Position numbers and translations under genes: made by a program | Source of the DNA: Clostridia bacterium | GTDB taxonomy: Bacteria; Bacillota; Clostridia; Oscillospirales; Acutalibacteraceae | NCBI GenBank assembly: GCA_017937865.1 | Contig: JAGBCU010000004.1 | Location: forward strand, 1 to 64,000 | Length of the DNA stretch: 64,000 nucleotides | Reading direction: 5' to 3' | The notes under the pieces: model-generated | Databases searched by the model: none | Told to the model about the DNA's origin: nothing | What the model saw: only the letters and a program-made list of their open reading frames with translations | In this document: positions 6,917-16,017 of the stretch, piece after piece | Numbering within the stretch: the stretch's first letter is position 1 | How the letters are laid out: each line of letters starts with the position of its first letter

Positions 6917-9358
6917 ATGAATGAAAAAGAAAAGAATGTATCAAAACGTTCTGTAAGGAAAAACACAAAATCAACAAAACAAAATAAGAAACCAAGAAAA
7001 TTAGGCAATTTTTCAGCCGCAATTATTTCAATAATTGCTATTTGCTTAATATGTGCTACGGTTGCTTGCACTTATGTCTTGAAATTTGCGAATGATTACG
7101 TCAACGGTGAAAAGAAAATTGACCTTGACGAGTATAAAGCAAATCAGGCTCAGACAAGTATTATTTACGGATACGATGAAAATAAAGAGCTTGTTGAGTT
7201 ATTAAGACTTCACGGTGCTGAAAACCGTGTGTGGATTGACTATGAAGATATCCCGCAGGATATGATTGATGCTTTCAGAGACCTTGAAGACAAGCGTTTT
7301 GAAGAGCATCAGGGCGTTGACTGGACACGTACTGTTTTAGGTGTTGTCAAGTCTGGCTTTAAAGAGGGTGGCTCTACAATCACTCAGCAGCTTATTAAAA
7401 ACCTTACTAAGCAAAACGGCAGAACGGTTTCACGTAAGTTTTATGAGATTTTGAATGCTCTTAATCTCGAAAGATTTTATCATAAGAAAACAATTATGGA
7501 GTTCTATCTTAATACCGTTTATCTTGGTAATGGTTGTTACGGTATCAGAACTGCTGCCGAGAAATATTTCGGTAAAAACGTTGAGGATTTAAATGCAGCA
7601 GAATGTGCAGTAATTGCTTCAATTACAAAGGCACCTGCCGATTATGATCCTTTAACTCATCTTGATGATAATATTCCAAGACAGCAATATACGCTCGGAT
7701 GTATGCTTGAACGGGGTAGCATTACTCAAAAGGAATATGACGAGGCTATGGAATTCGAGCTAATATTCACTAATAGTGAAAATTATCAGGGTAGTCAGGT
7801 TACAAAAGACGAAGATGATGAAAAAGAGTATACTGAAGAAGATATAAAGTTTACAGATAAAACTGAATCTGATAAGTCGTCTTATTACGTAGAATATGTA
7901 ATTGATACTGTTATAGAAGATTTGCAGGAAGAATATGATTTAACCTATAACGAAGCGTGGAAAAAGGTGTTTTTCGGCGGTTTGAGAATTTATACCGCTA
8001 TTGATATTGAGGCACAGAAAGTACTCGAAGATGTTTATGTAAATAGGAAAACCTTCCCTGATGAAGAAAATACAAAAGACAACCCCGCCGTTCAATCTGC
8101 TATGACTATTATGGATTATAGTGGTCGTGTTATTGCTATGGTTGGCGGTGCAGGTCCAAAAGAAACTTTCCGTGGTCTTAACAGAGCAACTGATTCACCT
8201 CGTCAGCCGGGTTCAGCTATCAAACCTCTTTCTGTATATACTCCCGCTATTGAGGATAATATAGCTACATGGTCAACAAAAGTTCAGAACTACGGTATCA
8301 GGCTCGGCTCTTCACGTTGGCCCGTAAACTATGGCGGCTCTCACGGTAGTGCTGACAACTTTGTAACAGTTCAATCGGCTTTAGCTCAGTCACTTAATAC
8401 GGTTCCTGCTCAGTTAATGAGAAAAATCGGTCTTGGTACAGCCTTTGATTTTATGGTTGATGACCTTAAATTTACAACCTTTGTTACAGATGAGGATGAC
8501 CCCGACTACGACGGTAACTTCTCTTCAATGTGCGTTGGTGGTACAAGTGAGGGTGTTACAACTCTTGAAATGACCGCCGCATTCGCAATATACGGAAATA
8601 ACGGTTATTATTTCGAGCCATATTGCTATACAAAGGTTACTAATAATGACGGTAGCGAAACCCTTCTTAAAGCTGGTAACAGTAAGGGCGAGCAGGTTGT
8701 AAGTGAAAGCACTGCAGGTGTTATGCGTCACCTTCTTAGAACTGTTGTTACTTCGGGTACCGGTGGTGGCTACGGGGTCAAAAACTTTGAAACCTTTGCT
8801 AAAACAGGTACAACGTCTGATGATAAAGACCGTTGGTTTGTAGGCGGTACACCTTACTACGTTGCTGCTGTTTGGTACGGCTATGACGAACCGAAGCCTA
8901 TCAAAAATACTTCTGGCAACCCTGCAGGTAAAATATTCAGGGAAGTTATGAATGCTCTTCATGAGGATCTTGAGTCTATGTCATTCCCATCTGCAAGCGG
9001 TGTTGTTGCCCGTAAGTATTGTAAAATTTCCGGTGATATTGCTACAGAAACTTGTGCAGAAACAGGAACGGGTTATTATAAATCATCTAATATTCCTGCA
9101 AAATGCAGTAACTGTGCAATGATTCACGCTATCGGTTCAGAAATACCTGATGAGGTTACTGCACCTTCAGCTACAACAACTGAGCTTGTAAGCGAAACGG
9201 ATTCAGTAACAATTGTTGAAGGTAGCGATATACCGGCTACAACACCGGGTGAAACAACGGCAGTCACTCAACCGGCTGATACAACAAAACCCGTTGATGC
9301 AACCGTTCCACCGGAAACGACTGCGCCAGCACCCCCAAACGAGAATCCTGAGGAATAA
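6917..9358 (+). CDS. Class A penicillin-binding protein (PBP1A type): glycosyltransferase and transpeptidase
   Basis: Polymerises lipid II and cross-links the stem peptides outside the membrane. A basic cytosolic tail of about 30 residues is followed by one membrane segment. The GT51 domain has EDIPQDMIDAFRDLEDKRFEEHQG with the catalytic Glu, GGSTITQQLIKN and EFYLNTVYLG. The transpeptidase domain has the SxxK motif in QPGSAIKP, an SLNT box and the KTGT box. It ends in four cysteines (CKISGD...C...CSNC) and a Thr/Pro/Glu-rich tail of about 60 residues, probably extended in the wall. I chose ATG 6917 because AAGGAGG sits 9 bases before it; the frame is open further up to 6815 without a ribosome site. 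A strong terminator follows at 9366-9396. Length 813 is normal for the class. Confidence 0.94.
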   Translation: MNEKEKNVSKRSVRKNTKSTKQNKKPRKLGNFSAAIISIIAICLICATVACTYVLKFANDYVNGEKKIDLDEYKANQAQTSIIYGYDENKELVELLRLHGAENRVWIDYEDIPQDMIDAFRDLEDKRFEEHQGVDWTRTVLGVVKSGFKEGGSTITQQLIKNLTKQNGRTVSRKFYEILNALNLERFYHKKTIMEFYLNTVYLGNGCYGIRTAAEKYFGKNVEDLNAAECAVIASITKAPADYDPLTHLDDNIPRQQYTLGCMLERGSITQKEYDEAMEFELIFTNSENYQGSQVTKDEDDEKEYTEEDIKFTDKTESDKSSYYVEYVIDTVIEDLQEEYDLTYNEAWKKVFFGGLRIYTAIDIEAQKVLEDVYVNRKTFPDEENTKDNPAVQSAMTIMDYSGRVIAMVGGAGPKETFRGLNRATDSPRQPGSAIKPLSVYTPAIEDNIATWSTKVQNYGIRLGSSRWPVNYGGSHGSADNFVTVQSALAQSLNTVPAQLMRKIGLGTAFDFMVDDLKFTTFVTDEDDPDYDGNFSSMCVGGTSEGVTTLEMTAAFAIYGNNGYYFEPYCYTKVTNNDGSETLLKAGNSKGEQVVSESTAGVMRHLLRTVVTSGTGGGYGVKNFETFAKTGTTSDDKDRWFVGGTPYYVAAVWYGYDEPKPIKNTSGNPAGKIFREVMNALHEDLESMSFPSASGVVARKYCKISGDIATETCAETGTGYYKSSNIPAKCSNCAMIHAIGSEIPDEVTAPSATTTELVSETDSVTIVEGSDIPATTPGETTAVTQPADTTKPVDATVPPETTAPAPPNENPEE

Positions 9359-9365
9359 TAAATAA

Positions 9366-9396
9366 TGGCTGGTAGTTATTCTATCAGCCATTTTTT
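9366..9396 (+). terminator. Rho-independent terminator after the PBP gene
   Basis: A 10-bp stem TGGCTGGTAG / CTATCAGCCA with a TTATT loop and six T residues. It lies only 12 bases before ruvX, so ruvX depends on read-through or an unseen start signal. Confidence 0.9.
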
Positions 9397-9407
9397 GAGG
9401 TAAATAT

Positions 9408-9824
9408 ATGGTTATAATTTCTGTTGATTACGGTGATAAAAGAACGGGAATTGCTATTTGTGATAAGCTTGAAATGTTAGCATCACCCGTTTGCGTTATT
9501 ACTGAATGGAATCAAGAAGTATTAGCAAAGAAAATAGTTGAAATCGCGAATGAAAAAAAGGCTGAGCAAATTGTCGTTGGTCTTCCCAAAAATATGGATG
9601 GCTCAATGGGATTTCGTTCAGAAGCTTGTCAAGCTTTAGGTACGTTAATTCAAAGCCTTACTGAAATTCCTGTTGTTTATTGGGATGAGCGTCTTACAAC
9701 TGTTTCTGCTCACAGAATATTAAGCGAAAACAATGTACGTGGTAAAAAACGAAAAAACGTTGTTGATGCCGTTGCCGCTGATATTATTTTGCAGGATTAT
9801 ATTGATTCAAGAAAGAATAGATAA
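9408..9824 (+). CDS. ruvX: Putative Holliday junction resolvase / pre-16S rRNA nuclease RuvX (YqgF)
   Basis: RNase H-like fold nuclease; YqgF proteins process the 5' end of pre-16S rRNA and were also proposed as Holliday junction resolvases. Seen: the first catalytic Asp in SVDYGDKRTGIA, the central VGLPKNMDGSMG segment with its conserved GLP and DG, WDERLTT with the second acidic pair, and a final DAVAADIILQDYID with the third acidic residue. Length 138 is standard. ATG 9408 follows GAGG at 9397. It lies just after the PBP terminator; the order with the following ThrE-type genes looks incidental. Confidence 0.93.
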   Translation: MVIISVDYGDKRTGIAICDKLEMLASPVCVITEWNQEVLAKKIVEIANEKKAEQIVVGLPKNMDGSMGFRSEACQALGTLIQSLTEIPVVYWDERLTTVSAHRILSENNVRGKKRKNVVDAVAADIILQDYIDSRKNR

Positions 9825-9859
9825 TATAATACAGTTAATCTGATTATAGGAGAATTGTA

Positions 9860-10675
9860 GTGATTAAAGATAACAATAACCGTAGTGACGGTAAAGCGTT
9901 GGCTACCTCATCTTTATATACTCCTGATTACATTTTGGATAAAGCCCTTGATATAGGTGAAAGCATTCTGAAATGCGGAGGGGAATCACATAGAATTGAA
10001 GATACCGTTGTTCGTATTTGCTCAGCTTATGGTGCAGAGCAAACGGATGTTTTTGCTTTGCCATCACTTATTATTGCAGGTATAAGAATGCCTGACGGTA
10101 AAACCTCTTCTCACGTACGTCGAGTTTATAAAACAACAAACAATATGTATAAGCTTGATGAAATTAATGAGATTTCCCGTGAGATTTGTATGGGCAAAAT
10201 TAATCTTGAGGATATTGATAACAGATTAAAAGAGATTCAAACATCTGTTCCGTACTCTAAAATAATTTCTGTTATTGGCGGTATGGTCGCGGCAGGTGGT
10301 TTTGCAGTGTTTTTTGGCGGTAATATCTATGATGCTATTGCCGCCGCAATTGCAGGATTTTTTGTATCTTTGATGAATATACCTAAGCTTAATCTTGTAA
10401 ATAAAATGCTTTATACGATTGCTCAAGCTTTTGTAGGTGCTATGTGCGGTCTTATGCTTGTTCATTTCGGTTTAGGTACTAATATTGATATGATAATGAT
10501 TGGTACTATAATGCTTATGATACCCGGTCTTGCCTTTGGTAACGCCGTCAGAGATCTTTTATTCGGCGATACGGTTTCGGGTATTATGCAATTAGTTCAA
10601 GCTGTCTTAACTGCTGTTATGATTGCTTTCGGATATATCGTTGCAATTCTTTTCTTTGGAGGTGTAGTAAAATGA
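9860..10675 (+). CDS. Threonine/serine exporter family, large subunit (YjjP/ThrE N-terminal type)
   Basis: First half of a split ThrE-type exporter. ThrE family members export threonine/serine; the YjjP-YjjB pair of E. coli is reported to export succinate, so the substrate is open. Seen: a soluble N-terminal part with ALDIGESILKCGGESHRIEDTV, typical for the family, and RMPDG; then from about residue 128 on roughly five membrane segments rich in Gly/Ala/Ile. Starts at GTG 9860 after AGGAGA. The stop overlaps the start of the next gene by four bases (ATGA), which shows translational coupling to the small subunit. Confidence 0.88.
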   Translation: MIKDNNNRSDGKALATSSLYTPDYILDKALDIGESILKCGGESHRIEDTVVRICSAYGAEQTDVFALPSLIIAGIRMPDGKTSSHVRRVYKTTNNMYKLDEINEISREICMGKINLEDIDNRLKEIQTSVPYSKIISVIGGMVAAGGFAVFFGGNIYDAIAAAIAGFFVSLMNIPKLNLVNKMLYTIAQAFVGAMCGLMLVHFGLGTNIDMIMIGTIMLMIPGLAFGNAVRDLLFGDTVSGIMQLVQAVLTAVMIAFGYIVAILFFGGVVK

Positions 10676-11118
10676 CACCTGTTATTGTTAAAATTATTGC
10701 CGGTACTATTGCCACACTTGCTTTTGCAATTCTGTTTAAGGTTAAAGCAAAGCTTTTACCTTACGCTACCTTCGGCGGTTTTGTTGCCTGCGTTATTTAT
10801 TTTATCTTAACTGATACCGTAGGCGGTGCATTTATGCCAAATGTAGTTGCCGCATTTATTGTTGCTTTACTTTCCGAGGTTTTTGCAAGAGTAAAGAAAG
10901 CTCCTTCAACTGTATTTTTATTTCCGGGTTGTATAGCTCTTGTACCCGGAGGTACTCTTTATTACACAATGAATAGCTTGCTTTCCAAAAACTACAACGA
11001 AGCTTTTCATTTCTTTTTAACTACTCTTACTGTTGGTATTGCAATCGGCGGTGGAATTATAGCGGTTTCTCTTGTTATCTATCTAACAACAAAAATGTAT
11101 AACAGATTAAAAAAGTGA
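10672..11118 (+). CDS. Threonine/serine exporter family, small subunit (YjjB/ThrE C-terminal type)
   Basis: A 148-residue membrane protein with four to five hydrophobic segments, the partner of the preceding gene. The FPGCIALVPGGTLYYTM motif in the middle is typical of the ThrE_3/YjjB family. The ATG overlaps the previous stop by four bases. A strong bidirectional terminator (11133-11172) closes the unit. Substrate unknown. Confidence 0.88.
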   Translation: MTPVIVKIIAGTIATLAFAILFKVKAKLLPYATFGGFVACVIYFILTDTVGGAFMPNVVAAFIVALLSEVFARVKKAPSTVFLFPGCIALVPGGTLYYTMNSLLSKNYNEAFHFFLTTLTVGIAIGGGIIAVSLVIYLTTKMYNRLKK

Positions 11119-11132
11119 TTTTAATTTTAGTG

Positions 11133-11172
11133 AAAAAAACCTTGCTCTCTCTTAAGGAAAGCAAGGTTTTTT
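11133..11172. terminator. Bidirectional terminator between the exporter and the Fe-alcohol dehydrogenase
   Basis: AAAAAACCTTGCT pairs with AGCAAGGTTTTTT around a short loop. The A and T runs on both sides make it work for both converging genes. Confidence 0.88.
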
Positions 11173-11184
11173 ATTATGTTAAAT

Positions 11185-12390
11185 TTATTTTTGAAGCTTT
11201 TTGATGATTGCTTTACAATCTTCTAAATCCATAATCTTCGGAACAGGGTAGAGGGGGTTACCTTCCATTAAAGCACGTTCAGCAATTAACTGAATATCTT
11301 CATCTTTGATTTGGTCAAATTTGTCGGGAATACCCATCTTTGCATTCAAATCTCTTATAGCGGCAATAAAGTTTTTAGCTTTTTCTCTTTCGCCCTGAGC
11401 CTGACCTGAAACACCTGCAACGTCTGCAAGAATAGCAAGACGGGAGTAAGCAGATTCACCGAAATAATCAAGAACGTAGGGGAGAATAACGGCGTTTGCA
11501 AGACCGTGAGGAATGTTGTACATTCCACCGAGGTTATGAGCAATTGCGTGAACGTAACCAACGTAAGCACGGGTAAAAGCAAGACCTGCGTGGTAAGATG
11601 CAACAAGCATATTTTCACGTGCCTTAATGTTTTTACCGTCGTTATATGCATCTTCAATATTTTCAAATACAAGCTTTGTAGCGATTAAAGCATCATCTTC
11701 CGTCTGCTTTGTGTTGCTCTTACCGATAAATGCTTCAACTGCGTGTGTAAGGGCATCCATACCTGTTGTAGAGGTGATATGAGGAGGAAGTCCTACTGTA
11801 AGCTCAGGGTCAAGAACAGCGTATTTAGGACGAAGAACGGGGTCCATAATAGAGTTCTTTTCGTGTGTGTCGGGGTTAGATATAACCGCAGCGATTGTAC
11901 ATTCTGAGCCTGTACCTGCTGTTGTTGGAACTGCAAAGAAAGGAGGAAGCTTCTTTAAGATTTTGAGAACGCCTCTCATATCGGGTGCACTCTGGTTAGG
12001 CTTAACAACTCTTGCTCCTGTAACCTTTGCACAGTCCATAGGTGAGCCACCGCCAAAAGCGATAATACCTTGACAATTGTTTTCCTTATACATTTTAAGT
12101 GCATCTTCTACGTTGTAGATTGTGGGATTAGGCTGAACGCTATCAAATACAGAATACTTAACGCCTGCTTTTTCAAGACCCTCAAATAAAGAATCTAAAA
12201 GGTGGAGACCCATAAGACCTTTGTCGGTAACAACAAGAACGTTGTTAATGCCTTGGGATTTAACAAGCTCAGGTAATTCTTTAATTGCACCCGCTCCCTT
12301 TAAAAGCTTAGGGGGAGTCCAATCAAGAAAATTAACTGAAAATTTCATTACCTTTTGATAAGTTCTGTAATAAATGTGTTTTGCATTCAT
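11185..12390 (-). CDS. Iron-containing alcohol dehydrogenase
   Basis: Group III alcohol dehydrogenase, NAD(P)-dependent, usually acting on butanol, ethanol, lactaldehyde or glycerol-like substrates. Seen: the GGGSPMDCAK nucleotide motif, PTTAGTGSE, and the metal ligands in TGMDALTHAVEAF (Asp/His) and HAIAHNLGGMYNIPHG (His/His), the standard signature of the family. Length 401 fits. ATG 12390 follows GGAGG. It is the last gene of a likely minus-strand run HD protein - CmpB-like - ADH (gaps of -4 and 21 bases). The substrate cannot be told from sequence. Confidence 0.92.
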   Translation of the reverse strand: MNAKHIYYRTYQKVMKFSVNFLDWTPPKLLKGAGAIKELPELVKSQGINNVLVVTDKGLMGLHLLDSLFEGLEKAGVKYSVFDSVQPNPTIYNVEDALKMYKENNCQGIIAFGGGSPMDCAKVTGARVVKPNQSAPDMRGVLKILKKLPPFFAVPTTAGTGSECTIAAVISNPDTHEKNSIMDPVLRPKYAVLDPELTVGLPPHITSTTGMDALTHAVEAFIGKSNTKQTEDDALIATKLVFENIEDAYNDGKNIKARENMLVASYHAGLAFTRAYVGYVHAIAHNLGGMYNIPHGLANAVILPYVLDYFGESAYSRLAILADVAGVSGQAQGEREKAKNFIAAIRDLNAKMGIPDKFDQIKDEDIQLIAERALMEGNPLYPVPKIMDLEDCKAIIKKLQK

Positions 12391-12411
12391 ATTAAATTCC
12401 TCCGTTACGGA

Positions 12412-13245
12412 TTATTTTAAAATTGTATCTTTAATATCCTTTAAAAGCTCTTCAAATGCTTTTGCTTGATTTATAAACGTTTCCTTCATTCTTGGTGAAG
12501 CGTTAAATAAACGTTTTTTTGTTTTTGCTTTGCTTGAAGTAACGTCATTAATTAAAAAGTCATATTTTTCTTTTAATTCGTTGATTTTGTTTTCGATTTC
12601 TTCTCTGACAGTTATGTTTTCATCAACATTGTTATCAATACCTAAAGCGGTTGTAACTAAATCTGATAGCATACGAAGCTCATCTGTAATAGCTTTTAGC
12701 TTAATACCAAACTTTCTTATACCTAAAGCATTTATAACTGTGTCAAGTAAATCAAAAGCAAAAACGGTTAAGAAAATATAGGTTAATATGCTTCTTGATG
12801 TTTCGGAAACCTGACTGACGAGATAAATATCAATAATCGGATGAAGTACAAAAACGAAAAGACAAGAACAAGTACCCCAATAAAGAGTGTGGGTGAGACA
12901 AATTCTGCCTTGTATGTTAAACTTCTTGTCTGAGTAGTCCCACCAACGAGCGTTGAAAAGCTTTTCCATAATAAGACTTGTCATAAATTCAACTGCGTCG
13001 CAAAGAATCATACCCGCAACAAAAATTACCGCTTCGTTGATATATAAATTGTCTGTAAGGCTTCTTAAGGGAACTAAGGCAATAAGAATAACTAAAGCGC
13101 CGGTGCCGTAAATAGGACAAATAGGGCCTCTCATAAAGCCACGGTTGACCCATTTTTTAGGACGAAGCGAACAGTAACAGGATTCAAAAAACCAACCTAT
13201 AAAACTATAAAAGAAAAAGTAAAATATATAATCTAATATACTCAT
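12412..13245 (-). CDS. Putative membrane protein of the ABC-transporter type IV family (CmpB-like)
   Basis: The first 180 residues hold about five membrane segments with the hallmark opening FFFYSFIGWFFES and NRGFMRGPICPIYG..GA, known from the PF06541-type family. The last 90 residues are a charged, helical cytosolic tail. Function in this family is unproved; the ABC label is historical and no ATPase is nearby. The start overlaps the stop of the upstream HD gene by four bases (ATGA), so the two are coupled. Family assignment is good, function open. Confidence 0.8.
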   Translation of the reverse strand: MSILDYIFYFFFYSFIGWFFESCYCSLRPKKWVNRGFMRGPICPIYGTGALVILIALVPLRSLTDNLYINEAVIFVAGMILCDAVEFMTSLIMEKLFNARWWDYSDKKFNIQGRICLTHTLYWGTCSCLFVFVLHPIIDIYLVSQVSETSRSILTYIFLTVFAFDLLDTVINALGIRKFGIKLKAITDELRMLSDLVTTALGIDNNVDENITVREEIENKINELKEKYDFLINDVTSSKAKTKKRLFNASPRMKETFINQAKAFEELLKDIKDTILK

Positions 13246-13781
13246 TCTTCACCGCCAATCCCGGTCAGACGGTGAAACTTCTCTCTGTATTTGGGTGAAG
13301 CCGAATAAATCATTTCAATTGTTGCGCAGTATTTGTCCATCGAGGTTACAACAATGCTTTCAAGATATTTCGGCGGAATAACCGTAAGAGGCCACATATG
13401 CTTCTTTATAATGTCAACCTCTTTTTTATTGAGAGTTCCACAAAGGTAAAATGCATTTTTCAGTGCAGTTTTAGGATGTCTGTAGCCGTGTAGCTTATGG
13501 CTTAAATCGTCCTCACGCCAGTCATAATAAAACAAATCGTGCATTGTCGCAGCTCTTGCAGTGCTAACGTAATCAAGCTTTAACTTACGTGAAATTAAAA
13601 AACTTAAATAAGCTACGCTTCTGATATGCTGTAAGCGGTTTATTTTAAAATGCTGTTCAAATTGGCTTAGTTTCTGAAGTTGGGGAGTGTTATAAATCTC
13701 ACCTGCATATTTTAAATAGCAGTCCCAATCAGGCGTATCCATTCTATATGAGGACAAATAAGCTTTATATAATTTGCTCAT
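13242..13781 (-). CDS. HD-domain putative phosphohydrolase
   Basis: A 179-residue HD-fold protein. Metal-binding pattern: HIRSVAYLSFLIS with the first His, ARAATMHDLFYYDW with the HD pair, then HGYRHPKTAL and IIKKHMWPL with further His, and a late SMDKYCA Asp. Such proteins hydrolyse phosphate esters or nucleotides, but the substrate is not known. In clostridia it commonly stands next to CmpB-like genes as here, with a four-base overlap. ATG 13781 follows a weak ribosome site (GGTGAT). Confidence 0.8.
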   Translation of the reverse strand: MSKLYKAYLSSYRMDTPDWDCYLKYAGEIYNTPQLQKLSQFEQHFKINRLQHIRSVAYLSFLISRKLKLDYVSTARAATMHDLFYYDWREDDLSHKLHGYRHPKTALKNAFYLCGTLNKKEVDIIKKHMWPLTVIPPKYLESIVVTSMDKYCATIEMIYSASPKYREKFHRLTGIGGEE

Positions 13782-13847
13782 ATAATCACCAAAAAAATTA
13801 TATCATTAAAAATTAATATAATTCCGATTTTAAAAGATTTTTAATAA

Positions 13848-15071
13848 TTATTTAACTAATTTATGGAAAACTTTTTTACCTTTTTTGATAATTATATAAC
13901 CTTTTTCAAAGTCTGAAAGGGGAATGATGTAGTTGGGGTCGGTAACCTTAACGTCATCAACGCTGACACCGCCCTGCTGAATAAGACGTCTTGCTTCGCC
14001 TCTTGAGGGTACAAGACCTGCCTTGCTCATAGCATCAATAACGTTTATACCGTCAGCAGTTAAATCGCCATCCTCAAGGTTTGTAGAGGGCATATTTTCG
14101 GAGTTGCCTGCACCTGCAAAGATTGATTTTGCAGCTTCCTGAGCCTTGCTTGCCTCTTCTTCACCGTGAACGAGTGCTGTAAGCTCGTATGCAAGAATCT
14201 CTTTAGCCTTGTTAAGCTGACTGCCTTCCCATTTATCCATTTCATCAATCTGTTCAAGAGGAAGGAATGTAAGCATTCTGATACATTTAAGAACGTCACC
14301 GTCAGCAACGTTTCTCCAATATTGATAGAATTCGTAGGGAGAAGTTTTGTTAGCATCAAGCCATACTGCATTACCTGCAGTTTTACCCATCTTTTTACCC
14401 TGAGAGTCGGTAAGAAGGGTAATAGTCATAGCGTGAGCATCTTTACCTAATTTCTTTCTGATAAGCTCTGTACCGCCAAGCATATTGCTCCACTGGTCAT
14501 CGCCACCAAACTGCATATTACAGCCATAGTTCTTAAAGAGGTAATAGAAGTCATAGCTCTGCATAATCATATAGTTGAATTCAAGGAAGCTAAGACCCTT
14601 TTCCATTCTTTGCTTGTAGCATTCTGCACGAAGCATATTGTTAACAGAGAAGCAAGCACCAACCTCACGAAGAAGCTCAACGTAATTAAGGTTAAGAAGC
14701 CATTCTGCATTGTTAACCATCTGAGCCTTGCCTTCACCGAATTCAATGAAACGCTCCATCTGACGCTTAAAGCATTCAGCATTGTGGTCAATATCTTCCT
14801 TTGTAAGCATTTTTCTCATATCAGTTCTGCCTGAGGGGTCACCGATCATAGTAGTACCGCCACCGATAAGAGCAATAGGCTTATTACCAGCCATCTGAAG
14901 ACGCTTCATAAGAGTAAGAGCCATAAAGTGACCTGCAGTAAGGCTATCAGCAGTACAGTCGAAACCGATATAAAAATTAGCTTTACCGCTATTTATCATT
15001 TCACGGATTTCACTTTCGTTTGTTACCTGAGCAATAAGCCCACGAGCAACTAATTCTTCATAAATTCCCAT
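13848..15071 (-). CDS. tyrS: Tyrosyl-tRNA synthetase
   Basis: Class I aminoacyl-tRNA synthetase that charges tRNA-Tyr. Seen: the HIGH-like TAGHFMAL near residue 46, GGGTTMIGDPSGR, the tyrosine-binding QSYDFYYLF and GGDDQW, the KMSKS-like KKMGKT near residue 230, and a C-terminal S4 RNA-binding domain (LVPSRGEARRLIQQGGVSVDD). Length 407 is normal. ATG 15071 follows AGGAG. A sigma-A promoter sits at 15113-15141, leaving a leader of only about 35 bases, so there is no room for a T-box, which is the common control of tyrS in Firmicutes. Confidence 0.96.
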   Translation of the reverse strand: MGIYEELVARGLIAQVTNESEIREMINSGKANFYIGFDCTADSLTAGHFMALTLMKRLQMAGNKPIALIGGGTTMIGDPSGRTDMRKMLTKEDIDHNAECFKRQMERFIEFGEGKAQMVNNAEWLLNLNYVELLREVGACFSVNNMLRAECYKQRMEKGLSFLEFNYMIMQSYDFYYLFKNYGCNMQFGGDDQWSNMLGGTELIRKKLGKDAHAMTITLLTDSQGKKMGKTAGNAVWLDANKTSPYEFYQYWRNVADGDVLKCIRMLTFLPLEQIDEMDKWEGSQLNKAKEILAYELTALVHGEEEASKAQEAAKSIFAGAGNSENMPSTNLEDGDLTADGINVIDAMSKAGLVPSRGEARRLIQQGGVSVDDVKVTDPNYIIPLSDFEKGYIIIKKGKKVFHKLVK

Positions 15072-15112
15072 TATAAAAAACTCCTAAATGTAATTTTTTT
15101 CATATTTATAAA

Positions 15113-15141
15113 ATTATATTATAAAAGAAAAAGAAAGTCAA
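15113..15141 (-). promoter_or_regulatory. Sigma-A promoter of tyrS
   Basis: On the minus strand TTGACT (15141-15136), 17-base spacer, TATAAT (15118-15113). It is back to back with the ribU promoter. Confidence 0.65.
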
Positions 15142-15191
15142 TAAAAACGGTAATTATAATATAATATTAAAAGAAATTAAAGCTGTTCCTG

Positions 15192-15220
15192 TTGACAAAT
15201 CTGTGAAAAGTGATATTATA
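15192..15220 (+). promoter_or_regulatory. Sigma-A promoter of the FMN riboswitch-ribU unit
   Basis: TTGACA at 15192-15197 and TATTATA around 15214-15220 (16-17 base spacer), just before the aptamer. Confidence 0.65.
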
Positions 15221-15227
15221 TATTAGA

Positions 15228-15340
15228 ACGAAACTTCAGGGCGGGGTGTAAGTCCCCACCGGCAGTATAGTCTGCGAGCCTTTATGGTTGATTGGGTGAA
15301 ATTCCCAAACCGACGGTATAGTCCGGATGAAAGAAGATTT
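15228..15340 (+). promoter_or_regulatory. FMN riboswitch (RFN element)
   Basis: Conserved RFN parts in order: CTTCAGGGCGGGGTG, CCCCACCGGCAGT, AGTCTGCGAGC, GATTGGGTGAAATTCCC, CCGACGGTATAGTCCGGATG and GAAAGAAG closing on the first CTTC. It senses FMN and here controls ribU through the terminator at 15377-15410. Confidence 0.97.
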
Positions 15341-15376
15341 CTGTAATAAATATTTATTTATCTGAAACCTTTTATT

Positions 15377-15410
15377 ATTCGCCCTGAGTCTTTCGGGGCG
15401 AATATTTTTT
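15377..15410 (+). terminator. Riboswitch-controlled terminator before ribU
   Basis: ATTCGCCC pairs with GGGCGAAT, followed by ATATTTTTTT. It lies between the aptamer and the ribosome site (AAAGGTGA, 15413-15420), fitting transcription termination when FMN is bound. Confidence 0.85.
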
Positions 15411-15424
15411 TGAAAGGTGATTTT

Positions 15425-15994
15425 ATGAAAAAATCAAATTACACAAGCAAACAGAAGCTTCAAAGACTCACAACTGCAGCGGTTTTAACCGCTCTTTCAT
15501 TAGTGTTAATGGTAACTATACGTTTTCCGTTGTTTACGCCTTTTTACGAAATGGAATTTGCAGATTTACCTCTTTTAATCTGCTCCGCAGTTTTAGGTCC
15601 TGTTTATGCACTTGTTTCCCTCTTAGTTGTTTGTATAATACAAACTTTAACCGTTAGTGCTTCAAGCGGTATTATAGGCTTTTTTATGCACTTTTTATCT
15701 TCCGGTCTTCTTATAGTAACCCTTTACTTATTAAGAAAAGCAATTAAAGGCATAAAAGGTGTTGTTATTTCAGGTATCTGCGGTGCAATAGTTGTCGTTC
15801 TTGTTATGATTCCTATGAATATCTGGTTAACCTCAGAGTTTATGCAGCTTCCTTTTAACGAATTTATTTCGGGTTATCTTGGTGTTTGTATTGCTTTTAA
15901 TCTTGTAAAAGCAGGCTCAAATATTATTCTTTTCAGCCTTCTTTCACCAACTATCAAGAAGCAATATAACAAACTTTTTAAGATTCAAGAATAA
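15425..15994 (+). CDS. ribU: Riboflavin transporter, ECF substrate-binding subunit
   Basis: S component of an energy-coupling factor transporter; imports riboflavin using the shared EcfAA'T module. The 189 residues form about six membrane segments, with an N-terminal LTTAAVLTALSLVLM helix and the EFADLPLLICSAVLGP segment characteristic of RibU. The FMN riboswitch directly upstream makes the substrate nearly certain. I chose ATG 15425, since AAAGGTGA lies 4-5 bases before it; the in-frame TTG at 15410 lies inside the terminator tail. A long inverted repeat with a T run (16018-16155) follows and may end the transcript. Confidence 0.94.
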   Translation: MKKSNYTSKQKLQRLTTAAVLTALSLVLMVTIRFPLFTPFYEMEFADLPLLICSAVLGPVYALVSLLVVCIIQTLTVSASSGIIGFFMHFLSSGLLIVTLYLLRKAIKGIKGVVISGICGAIVVVLVMIPMNIWLTSEFMQLPFNEFISGYLGVCIAFNLVKAGSNIILFSLLSPTIKKQYNKLFKIQE

Positions 15995-16017
15995 TAACTA
16001 ACCAATAACATATAATC

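Noticed and set aside
9366-9390. Possible small regulatory RNA hairpin
   Set aside because: Stem with six T residues right after the PBP stop is a plain terminator.
15072-15135. T-box leader expected before tyrS
   Set aside because: The promoter leaves only about 35 bases of leader and no specifier or antiterminator motif is present.
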